Positions 53,701 to 61,622 of a stretch of 64,000 nt of DNA are shown here, one piece after another (the first letter of the stretch is position 1; every line of letters starts with the position of its first letter). Location of the stretch: positions 1-64,000 of the forward strand of contig JAPPCX010000006.1 in the NCBI GenBank assembly GCA_028875655.1. The letters are read 5' to 3'. A program made the translations under genes and the position numbers. This stretch comes from Chloroflexota bacterium (GTDB lineage: Bacteria; Chloroflexota; Dehalococcoidia; Lucifugimonadales; UBA3495). The notes beneath the pieces are model-generated. The model made no database searches, had not been told where the DNA came from, and saw nothing but the letters and a program-made list of their open reading frames with translations.

Positions 53701-56700
53701 CTGGTTGCCGGACCACCTGGTTTACGAGAAGGTGGTCGCCCCCGGTGGAATGTTTGGCGCCATGGCCGTGGCGGTGTCCTTTGCCGAACTGAAAGGCTCG
53801 GCGGTTGTGGACGAAATGCAGATGCACAGCCCGTTGATATTGGAGGACCAGCAGGAAGATGCGGCGAACGACGCGGGTCGCAGGGTACAGTTTGTCCTCG
53901 ACGCGCCGGCCAGCAACTCAACCCGCCGGTTCGAGATTTTCAGCAAGGGAGAAAATGAAGAGGGCTGGACACTGCACGCCGATGGAACGCTGTCCCCGTC
54001 CGCGTCAGACTCCGGTGACGGTGCTCCTATAGACCTGGATGAGCTCTGGGCCGACTTGGAGCCGCAAGACCCCGCGGGTTTCTATCGGATGCGATCGGCA
54101 ACTGACATCTACCTCGGCCCGTCTTATCACACCCTCAGAGCAGCTTGGGCCGGGGAAGGAGAGTCCCTGGGCGAGCTCGTATTGCAGGACTCGGTAGATG
54201 CCGGTGGCGTGGAGATGCACCCGCTCCTGCTGGATGGTTGTTTTCAGGTGCTATCGCTTGGCCGTTATCTCACTGGTGTTGAGCATGGCGCGGTTTATAT
54301 GCCATTCGGCTGGGAACGTTTATGGGTCAATGGCCCCATGCCGGAACGAACGGTATGCCACGCCATACTGAGAACCCCTCCTGCCACCAACGGAGCCGCC
54401 GCGCCGCAGACGCCGCCGGAGGTCTTGACCGGAGACGTTTGGCTCTATTCGGAGAACGGTGCTCCCATTGGCGGCTTGCAAGGCTTTACCGTCAAGCGCG
54501 CGACCCGGGCGGCGCTGCTCTCCGCCAGAGACGGCCTGAAAGACCTCATCTATGAAGTTGTCTGGCGGGACAAACTTCAGGGGAAAGCATACCCCTCCGA
54601 CTTTTCTGCCAGTCCGGCGGAGATTGCGAGCGGGTCACAAACCCTTGTGGATTACCTGGCAGACGAGGGGATCAGTGAGCGAGATCGGACCGAATTCTTG
54701 AAGGACCTTGAGCGGCTCTCGCAATCTTACGCGCTCTCTGCGCTGCAACGACTGGGGTGGGAGTGGAGAGCCGGCGCGTCAGTATCTCCTGAGCGCTTGC
54801 GTTCACAGCTGAGAGTGGTGGACGAGCACCGGCGTCTCTTCGGGCGGCTCCTTCAAATGCTGTCCGATGCCGGCGTGTTCGCTCCCTCCAGTGAAGGGTT
54901 TGCAGTCCGAGTGGGAGCCGGCGACGACCTCCCGGACGAAGCTATCGGCAACCCCCAATCTCTGGCGGATGAACTGGTGGCAAAGCACCCCCATGGGAGC
55001 AACGAACTTGGTCTGCTTCGCCGCTGTGGTTTGGCTCTCGCCGACGTACTGACCGGAAGCCTCGACCCTCTGCCCTTGCTATTCGGCGACGACGGGCCCG
55101 GCGCAGCTGACCTGTACCTCAGGGCGCCGGCATCTCTGGCAGCGAACCGGATGCTGGGAGATACCGTGGCCAAAATTGTAGCCAGCTTACCGGAGGAGCG
55201 CCGGCTACGGGTGCTGGAGGTCGGCGCGGGCACTGGCTCGGCGACTGCGGCCGTCCTCCCGGTTTTGCCCGAAGACAGATTCGAGTACACCTTCACCGAC
55301 ATCTCCGCGGGGTTTTTCGCCCAGGCCGAAGAACGTTTCGCTTCTGCCGGTGCGTCCATTGACTACTATCCGCTGGACATCGAGGCTGACCCTGCTGCAC
55401 AGGGCTTCAACCTGCACGGTTACGACCTCGTGATAGCAGCCAATGTCCTGCACGCCACGCGGGACCTTGGCGAAACCCTTGCTCATTGCCGTAGTCTTCT
55501 GGCTCCGTCAGGCCAGTTGATTGCGCTTGAGGGGCTGCAGCACCGGGCCTACCAGGACCTGACCTTCGGTCTTCTGGATGGATGGTGGCGTTTTGCCGAC
55601 GAGTACCGGCCTGACCATGCTCTTGCAACTCCCGTCGTATGGGAGGAAGCGCTGGCCGACGCTGGATTCTCAAGCGCCGCGTTTGTAGGTCTTTCCAACC
55701 CGCACATCGACGAGCCACTGGGTTCGGGCGTCATTATCGCGCAGGGGCCAGCCGAAGTGGATTTTGCCCCCGGCCTATGGGTAATCACCGCCGATAAGCG
55801 TGGCAGAGCGACGGAAGTTGCGGACGCTCTCGCCTCACGCAATCAAACGGTAATCATCGCCGCGCACGATTCGGCCGCATACACAAGCGCCGGCGTTATG
55901 GCCTCGGCGGTTGAGTTGACAAACCGGGAGTCGTGGCAACGCTTGTTTGAAGACCTGCCCGGCGACGTGCCGTTCAAAGGCGTGGTGCATCTCATAGGCC
56001 TGGACGGGCACGGTGCGATGGCCAGTGCTCCGGAAATGGTCGAGGACATAACGCACGCCGGAGCCAGCGCTCTGGCGCTCGTCCAGGGCATCATTGATGC
56101 CGGCGCAACGCCCGCCGAAGGCGTATGGTTCGTTACACAGGGAGCCTTGGCGCTGGAGGATGACTACCTTACTCGGGAGTCCGGAGAGCTTGCCGGAGCG
56201 ACCTTATGGGGGTTCGCTAAAGTGGTGGCGCTGGAAGCAAGCCACCTTTATCCGAGGGTGATAGACCTTGACCCGGTTGCCAGGGAGTCGGCAATCAACA
56301 ACCTTACGGAAGAACTCCTCTTTCCCGACGCGGAGAACCACGTCGCCTATCGGGGAGGCCGGCGTCAAGTCGCCCGTCTGGTTCGCAATGATGCCAACGG
56401 TATGCGACTGGTCGTGCCCGAGGACAGGGAATGGGTCATCGGCCCCGGCGACCCTGAAGCGGGCCTGGCCGCTCTGCTCGTAAAGCCTCAACCTGAACGC
56501 GCCCTCGAGTCCGGCGAAGTTCGGATTGCCGTTGAGTCCATGGGACTCAACTTCGCCGACGTTCTACTGAGCATGGGCGTAGTCGAGTACACGCTGGAAG
56601 TAGGGCGCGAGGTCTATGGACGCATCATCGAAACTGCTGACGACGTTCAAGGTCTTTTACTGGACGACCCTGTCGTCGCCATGGGGTTTGGTGGATTTAC

Positions 56701-59700
56701 GCCGGAGATGGTCACACTGGCCTCGATGGTAGCGAAAGTTCCCGACGGATATGCTGCTCCGGCTCTTGCCACTGTCCCCATCTGCTACGTCACCGCAGAG
56801 CTGGCTTTTCGCATGGCGGATCTCAAGGCCGGCGAGCGTGTCCTCATCCACGCCGCCAGCGGCGGTGTCGGACTTGCTGCCATCCAGTTGGCCCGGGCTA
56901 TCGGCGCCGAAGTATTTGCCACCGCCAGCGCGCCAAAGCAGGCTTACCTGCGCTCCCTTGGTGTTGAGCACGTCTTTGACAGCCGGCAAACTACATATGG
57001 CGAAGAGATTCTGAGCGCCACCCGAGGTGAGGGTGTTCACCTCATCCTCAACAGCTTGACCGGTGAGGGCTTCATTGAATCGAGCCTTTCTTGCCTGGCG
57101 CCGAACGGCCGATTCGTTGAGATTGGCAAGCGTGGCATCTGGAGTGAAGCCGAGATGGACGCATACCGGCCGGATGTCGGATACACCATCCTGAATGTGG
57201 ACGTCTTGAAGAGGTACGACCCGGACATTGCCGGTGCCTCTCTTGCCAGGGTCATGGCCCGCCTGGCGAAAGGAGAGTTGACCCCGCTGCAGCACAACGT
57301 CTGGCCTCTTACTGACATCCGGTCAGCTATGAACGTCATGCGAACAGCGCGACATATCGGCAAGAACGTGTTCCGCATGCCGCCTCTGGCCAGGGGAAGC
57401 CTCCGCAGGGACCGTACGTACCTCGTAACGGGAGGACTTGGCGGCATCGGCTGTCAGGTTGCCCGCTGGCTGGCAGAGAACGGAGCCGGAATTATCGTTC
57501 TCAACGGCCGTCGCGCTCCTGACCCCGCGGCCGAAGCGGTGATTCGCGAACTTCGGGAAGCCGGCGCGGACGTCCGCGTCGAACTGGCCGACGTTGCGGA
57601 CCCCGCCGCCGTTGCCAATATGCTGGCCCGCTTGGACGAAGCGCTGCCGCCTCTCGCCGGCGTGATACACAGCGTGGGCGTGCTGTCGGATGGCGTCATT
57701 GAAAACCAAACCTGGGACCGCTTCCAGCAAGTGCTGTGGCCCAAAGTTCTCGGCGCATGGCACTTGCACCAGGCCACTCGGAACCGGAATCTGGAAATGT
57801 TCGTGCTGTTCTCCAGCATCACCGGCGTTCTGGGCAATTCCGGGCAGGCTAATCATGCGGCAGCCAACTCTTTCCTTGACCAATTGGCAGCCCATAGACG
57901 GGCTCAGGGACTTCCCGGGCAGGCCATCGCCTGGGGCGCTTGGTCTGGGGTCGGCGAAGCGGAGGAGCAACGTGAGCGGATTGAGCGGCAGCTGGCGTAC
58001 GCCGGAACGGGATGGCTGACGCCCCAACAGGGCATAAAAGCCTTCGACTGGCTGATCAGGCAGGACCTGACCACGCCAACGGTTACCGCGGTTGACTGGG
58101 CGGTTGTCTCCGAGAGTCTGGAATCCCCGTCGCCCTTCCTGGAAGACATCCTCGTCGCGTCCAGCAATCGGGAGCGACCCGCGGCTGCTAACACTTTTGC
58201 TGCCGGCCTGCTGACACAGCTGCGGGAATCTTCGGCAACGGAGCGCGAGAGCCTGTTGTTGTCGTTCATCCAGCAGGAATTGAAGGCTGTACTCAGACTC
58301 CCGTCTTCGCCGTCGCCTTCGGTCAGTTTCTTCGACCTGGGTATGGATTCCCTGATGGCTGTGGAGTTGCGCAACCGAGTCAACCGTGCGCTTGCCGGTG
58401 AGTACACGGCCTCCAACACCGTGGTATTTGACTATCCTAACGCCGCAAGTCTTGCTGGGCACCTGGCGAGCGGGCTGGAGGCGCTGACCGGCCCCGCCCC
58501 GGCGACGCAGCCGACCGTGCGGCCAAGACGCCCCCGGGTTACGGGGAGCGAAGAACCCATCGCCATCGTGGGCATGGCGTGTCGGTTCCCCGGCGCTCCT
58601 GACATCGACGCCTTCTGGCGTCTATTGGAGCAGGGCGGGGACGCAGTTACGGAAGGACGTACGGATTCCGGTTCGTGGCGGGGTACGCTCGGCGACCCCA
58701 ACGACGAGAACGCCATCTATCGCCGGGGAGCGTTTGTGGATGGCATCGACCTGTTTGACTCGCGGTTCTTCCGCATTTCACCAATTGAGGCACGGCAGAT
58801 GGACCCTCAGCAACGAATGCTGTTGGAGACCACGTGGGAGGCTCTTGAGGACGCTGCTATCGATCCGTACAGCCTGGCCGGCAGTCGAACCGGCGTATTT
58901 GCTGGCGTTGGCGGCAGTGAATACCGGGACCTGATTGCCTCCAGGGGCCAGGAGTACAGCTACTCCGGCACTAACGAAGCTGTGACTGTTGGGCGAGTTG
59001 CTTTTGCTCTGGGTCTGGAGGGGCCTGCCATACCTATTGACCTGGCTTGCGCTTCTTCATTGGCGGCGGTGCACCAGGCGGTCGTAAGCCTGCAACGGAC
59101 TGAGGTTGACTTAGCCATCGCTGGTGGAGTCAACGCCATCCTGTCTCCCAGGATCACAGAGTTCCTGATGGATATGGGGATGCTGTCTCTCAGCGGTCGC
59201 TGCCACGCGTTCGACGCCGCGGCAGATGGTTTTGTCCGCGGCGAGGGTTGCGGCATGGTCGCTCTCAAGCGTCTCAGCGACGCCGAAGCAGATGGCGATC
59301 GGATCTGGGCCGTTGTCCTGGGCTCAGCTGTGAATCAGAATGGCACGAGCGCCGGGATGATGGCACCAAACGGGCCTGCCCAGGCGCGTGTCATGGAAGA
59401 CGCTCTTGCCCGGGCCGGCGTTGTCCCCTCAGAAATTGACTACCTGGAGGCGCAAGGCGTAGGCAGCGAATTTGGCGACCCTATTGAACTGAACGCTGCG
59501 GCAAATGTGTACGGCAAGGACCGTGACGAAGCGCGCCCCTTGCTTGTCGGATCGGTCAAGACCAATATCGGACATTTGGAATGGGCATCGGGAATTGCCA
59601 GCCTGCTCAAGACGGTGCTGGCGATGCGCAATAAACTGATTCCCAGAAACCTCCATTTCAATGACCCAAGTCCCAATGTGGAGTGGGACCGGTTGCCGGT

Positions 59701-60544
59701 GCAGATAATCACTGAGTCCACGGATTGGCCTTCCCGTTCCAATGGGCAACAACTGGCGGCCGTAAATACCTTTGGCCTTTCGGGAGCCAACGCGCACGTA
59801 GTGGTGGCAAGCTACGGGGACTCCGCTGACGGCAAGGGCACATCGTGGCCGGTAGGCTCCGCTCGGCCGCTAGTAGCCCCGGAACCGAACGGCCATTCCG
59901 TCACCCCCCCTGCGGACCTTACGGAACGCACAACAAGGCTCCTGCCTCTGTCGGGCAAGACGCCGCAAGCTTTGCGGGACTTGGCCCAACGTTACTTGGA
60001 ACATCTGAAGGGCATCCGGTCTGAATCAATTACAGATGCCGAACTGCTCGCAGACATGGCGTGGACAGCGGCAGTAGGCAGGAGCCACTTCCCCTTCCGC
60101 GCCGGGATTGTGTTCAACGACGCCGACGAACTTCGCGAGAAGCTCGAAAATCTGGCCGCCGTACCGGTCGATACGGATTATCAAGCGCTGCCCGAAGCGC
60201 CGAAAGTTGCTTTCGTCTATACCGGGCAGAACAGTCTACCGCTTGAATGCGCTCTCACGGCTCTCTTGGAAAGCGTAGGCGTGAGCCCCATTGTGAGTGG
60301 CGAAGACTACGCGCAGGCGCTGGCTGAGCTGGATGTGGACACTGTGGTTCAAATTAGCGCAGGCCCGGATCCCGGCAAAGCGTTTATAGACGCAGTTGCT
60401 AAGGGATACGAGGCAGGCTGCAAGATAGCCTTCACGGGCTTGTTCGCCGGGGAATCACGCCGGCGCGTACCCCTGCCGAGCTACCCGTTCCAGAGGCGGC
60501 GGCATTGGATTGACCCGCCAAAGGCTTCCGCCCCGGCTTCTTGA
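50729..60544 (+). CDS. Type I polyketide/fatty acid synthase, KS-AT-DH-MT-ER-KR-ACP-KS*-AT*
   Basis: 3271 residues. KS1 (25-456): C201, H336, H376. AT1 (589-870): S680 in GHSLGE; substrate motif PAYH (784-787), not HAFH or YASH. DH (965-1260): H996 and D1169, with Glu1000 where HxxxGxxxxP has Gly. C-methyltransferase: EVGAGTGS (1497-1504). Structural KR: about 1680-1890. ER: GGVGL (2045-2049). KR: GGLGGIG at 2235, H2376 in place of the usual Tyr, N2380. ACP: S2541. KS2 (2610-3031): C2774, Q2909 for His, H2949. AT2: relic (3095-3265) lacking GHSxG. No TE. Expected product: a methyl-branched, reduced chain made iteratively (inference). ATG 50729 follows AGGTGGA. Confidence 0.93.
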   Translation: METHTGFKGDLVPEFHGSSTQRFPIQEPIAIIGMACRFPKSRSIAEYWQLLINGVNAVVEGPPGSVIGRTGHHFPDSNARNDAVRFGAFVEDIEQFDAEFFRISPLEAQLLDPQQRMMLETTWQALDDAAIDSDTLRGSRTGVYVGISNYDYRDMTIDSPETAEPTGGLYAVTGTALNTAIGRVAFALGLEGPALAIDTACSSSLVAIHQAVGGLQRRDADLAIAGGVHLFLDGRALDLRANAGMMSPEGQCKTFDASADGFVCGEGCGLVILKRLSEAEADGDRIWGVIRGTSVNQDGASQGLTVPSGPSQERAIEEAIARAGLLPSDVDYLEAHGTGTVVGDPIELNAAASVYGRGRDPDRPILVGSVKTNIGHLAPAAGVAGLIKAVLAMRHGAIPPHLNFSVPNPRIDWDNLPVRVTDVTTEWPAHPDRPPVAGVNSFGWSGTNAHLVVQGYGKPVIARNPAEMSLPSGPALPVASTPEQSGEPGLRVTRFLPLSGKSPQALRDSASDYLAWLHAKADEIASETAGEATLSDMAWTASVGRSHFPHRAGVVFSDSVQLQERLCALITGEAPEGSAQSHDPRKVAFVFTGQASQWVGMGETLYEREPVFRSVLDDCDRLIYTERGVSLLDVMFGRNGTEGLLDEPVWTQPAIYALECALTALWESVGVKPSLVVGHSLGEVAASQAAGVLTLEEGLRFASARGLLLGATRSDGAMGAVFAPAERVAAVVQEHNANSGDVGLSVAVDNGQQQVVSGPANDVEVVLQLFESEGTRVVRLRKSPAYHSALIEPALDDLEAAFAAIVPAPPAASVPLVSNISGKPLDSSERMNAAYWRRQARSPVAFRACVETLAAVGVDAVIEIGPHAVLGPVVSMTWPDFASAGPPAILASLRRPPRDVEEPFTDTSGGFVEATAGAYEAGLHLDFNGLFAGEGRRRISIPSYPFQRTHHWVQASRRQRRAAGHPLLGARHESPRGEVMYETELFPDDPSWLPDHLVYEKVVAPGGMFGAMAVAVSFAELKGSAVVDEMQMHSPLILEDQQEDAANDAGRRVQFVLDAPASNSTRRFEIFSKGENEEGWTLHADGTLSPSASDSGDGAPIDLDELWADLEPQDPAGFYRMRSATDIYLGPSYHTLRAAWAGEGESLGELVLQDSVDAGGVEMHPLLLDGCFQVLSLGRYLTGVEHGAVYMPFGWERLWVNGPMPERTVCHAILRTPPATNGAAAPQTPPEVLTGDVWLYSENGAPIGGLQGFTVKRATRAALLSARDGLKDLIYEVVWRDKLQGKAYPSDFSASPAEIASGSQTLVDYLADEGISERDRTEFLKDLERLSQSYALSALQRLGWEWRAGASVSPERLRSQLRVVDEHRRLFGRLLQMLSDAGVFAPSSEGFAVRVGAGDDLPDEAIGNPQSLADELVAKHPHGSNELGLLRRCGLALADVLTGSLDPLPLLFGDDGPGAADLYLRAPASLAANRMLGDTVAKIVASLPEERRLRVLEVGAGTGSATAAVLPVLPEDRFEYTFTDISAGFFAQAEERFASAGASIDYYPLDIEADPAAQGFNLHGYDLVIAANVLHATRDLGETLAHCRSLLAPSGQLIALEGLQHRAYQDLTFGLLDGWWRFADEYRPDHALATPVVWEEALADAGFSSAAFVGLSNPHIDEPLGSGVIIAQGPAEVDFAPGLWVITADKRGRATEVADALASRNQTVIIAAHDSAAYTSAGVMASAVELTNRESWQRLFEDLPGDVPFKGVVHLIGLDGHGAMASAPEMVEDITHAGASALALVQGIIDAGATPAEGVWFVTQGALALEDDYLTRESGELAGATLWGFAKVVALEASHLYPRVIDLDPVARESAINNLTEELLFPDAENHVAYRGGRRQVARLVRNDANGMRLVVPEDREWVIGPGDPEAGLAALLVKPQPERALESGEVRIAVESMGLNFADVLLSMGVVEYTLEVGREVYGRIIETADDVQGLLLDDPVVAMGFGGFTPEMVTLASMVAKVPDGYAAPALATVPICYVTAELAFRMADLKAGERVLIHAASGGVGLAAIQLARAIGAEVFATASAPKQAYLRSLGVEHVFDSRQTTYGEEILSATRGEGVHLILNSLTGEGFIESSLSCLAPNGRFVEIGKRGIWSEAEMDAYRPDVGYTILNVDVLKRYDPDIAGASLARVMARLAKGELTPLQHNVWPLTDIRSAMNVMRTARHIGKNVFRMPPLARGSLRRDRTYLVTGGLGGIGCQVARWLAENGAGIIVLNGRRAPDPAAEAVIRELREAGADVRVELADVADPAAVANMLARLDEALPPLAGVIHSVGVLSDGVIENQTWDRFQQVLWPKVLGAWHLHQATRNRNLEMFVLFSSITGVLGNSGQANHAAANSFLDQLAAHRRAQGLPGQAIAWGAWSGVGEAEEQRERIERQLAYAGTGWLTPQQGIKAFDWLIRQDLTTPTVTAVDWAVVSESLESPSPFLEDILVASSNRERPAAANTFAAGLLTQLRESSATERESLLLSFIQQELKAVLRLPSSPSPSVSFFDLGMDSLMAVELRNRVNRALAGEYTASNTVVFDYPNAASLAGHLASGLEALTGPAPATQPTVRPRRPRVTGSEEPIAIVGMACRFPGAPDIDAFWRLLEQGGDAVTEGRTDSGSWRGTLGDPNDENAIYRRGAFVDGIDLFDSRFFRISPIEARQMDPQQRMLLETTWEALEDAAIDPYSLAGSRTGVFAGVGGSEYRDLIASRGQEYSYSGTNEAVTVGRVAFALGLEGPAIPIDLACASSLAAVHQAVVSLQRTEVDLAIAGGVNAILSPRITEFLMDMGMLSLSGRCHAFDAAADGFVRGEGCGMVALKRLSDAEADGDRIWAVVLGSAVNQNGTSAGMMAPNGPAQARVMEDALARAGVVPSEIDYLEAQGVGSEFGDPIELNAAANVYGKDRDEARPLLVGSVKTNIGHLEWASGIASLLKTVLAMRNKLIPRNLHFNDPSPNVEWDRLPVQIITESTDWPSRSNGQQLAAVNTFGLSGANAHVVVASYGDSADGKGTSWPVGSARPLVAPEPNGHSVTPPADLTERTTRLLPLSGKTPQALRDLAQRYLEHLKGIRSESITDAELLADMAWTAAVGRSHFPFRAGIVFNDADELREKLENLAAVPVDTDYQALPEAPKVAFVYTGQNSLPLECALTALLESVGVSPIVSGEDYAQALAELDVDTVVQISAGPDPGKAFIDAVAKGYEAGCKIAFTGLFAGESRRRVPLPSYPFQRRRHWIDPPKASAPAS

Positions 60545-60625
60545 CCTTGACTCATCTGTGCCAGGCAGATAACATTTCTTACCTTGATGATCCATTCACC
60601 AAGGAAGAAAAGGAGTGTAGCTAAA

Positions 60626-60871
60626 ATGCCATCAACAGCGGAGCGTGTTCAGAGACTCGTGGTCGAAAATTTGGAAATTGACGGCAATCCGATAAGCGAG
60701 CCTGTGGATATGAACAGCAGCCTCGTCGACCTTGGCTTGTCGTCTATGGACGCCGTCGCTTTTGCCAGACTGGTCCAAACGGAGTTTAACGTCAAGTTCA
60801 CTCCAGATCACTGCGGGCAACTGGCGAATCTGTCGGCGTTGGTTGAATTTCTGGATTCCAACGGCGGATGA
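60626..60871 (+). CDS. Free-standing acyl carrier protein
   Basis: 81 residues. The 4'-phosphopantetheine serine is S40 in DLGLSSMDAV. It is acidic and helical, as carrier proteins are. The start at 60626 is chosen because AGGAG lies 10 nt before it; an in-frame ATG at 60584 would add 14 residues without one. It lies between the PKS and PPTase and is a likely acceptor for the chain or a donor of starter units. Confidence 0.9.
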   Translation: MPSTAERVQRLVVENLEIDGNPISEPVDMNSSLVDLGLSSMDAVAFARLVQTEFNVKFTPDHCGQLANLSALVEFLDSNGG

Positions 60872-60878
60872 CACCTCC

Positions 60879-61622
60879 ATGGTAAGGGGGCGATCCTCGC
60901 CAAAACCCGTCGCTCCCAATCCTCACCATTGGTGGAGCGCGCTTCGCGAAATCGGCTCTATCAGAGTAATTTGGGTTGACCTGACGCCCTACGCCAGCCG
61001 TGAGGCGTCAGCTTTTTCGTGGCTCGACGAAAGTGAGCGGGACCGCTGGCGCCGCTTCCAGTACCCGGGCCCGCGTCGCCGGTTTGCATTGTGTCACGCG
61101 GCGCTTCGGTCCCTGCTTTGCTCGTATCTGCAATGCACGAATGAGCAGCTCGCTTTCGACTCCACCCGCTACGGCAAGCCGTTCGCTATGGTGGACGGCG
61201 AAAAAGCTCCCGTCAGCTTCAACGTGAGCCACAGTGGCAAGCACGGACTGATTGCGTACGCGCCGAAAGGACGGTTGGGTGTTGACGTTGAGGAGCTACT
61301 TGCCAGACGCGACACCGAGCTGCTGATTGATGCGGTATGTGGCCCCGCCGAACAGGCTGACCTTGCGCTGGTGCACGGGTGTCACAAGATTCGGCTGTTC
61401 TACAAACTCTGGACCATCAAAGAGGCCCTAATCAAGGCCGTTGGCGTGGGCTTTTCGTGCGACGTGTCCCAGTTTGAAGTTCCTCGGGCCCTGCGTGGTG
61501 GCACGGCGGGAGATTTTGTGTTCCCCCAGGTTCCGACGGAGCGATGGCAGGTGCAATACCTGGGCAACAGGGAATTTGCCGGAGCCATCGCCTACGAAGT
61601 AGGTTGTGAAGCGAGGTTTTGA
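60879..61622 (+). CDS. Sfp-type 4'-phosphopantetheinyl transferase
   Basis: Converts apo-ACP to holo-ACP using CoA. 247 residues. GVDVEE (D136, E138) binds magnesium, and WTIKEALIKAVGVG (W178, K181, E182) is the second signature. SFNVSHS is the CoA-binding motif. The start at 60879 lies 7 bp after the ACP stop. It probably serves both the PKS ACP and the free ACP. Confidence 0.93.
   Translation: MVRGRSSPKPVAPNPHHWWSALREIGSIRVIWVDLTPYASREASAFSWLDESERDRWRRFQYPGPRRRFALCHAALRSLLCSYLQCTNEQLAFDSTRYGKPFAMVDGEKAPVSFNVSHSGKHGLIAYAPKGRLGVDVEELLARRDTELLIDAVCGPAEQADLALVHGCHKIRLFYKLWTIKEALIKAVGVGFSCDVSQFEVPRALRGGTAGDFVFPQVPTERWQVQYLGNREFAGAIAYEVGCEARF

Noticed and set aside
59880-60544. Truncated AT2 as an assembly artefact
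   Set aside because: The remaining AT2 parts differ in nucleotide sequence from AT1, keep the frame across both junctions, and the domain ends with an intact linker. It cannot be fully excluded without reads.
50729-61622. Swf-type PKS cluster
   Set aside because: As I recall, swf operons carry reductase-sulfotransferase and radical-SAM genes after the synthase; here an ACP, a PPTase and a hydrolase follow, which fits the Sup type better.
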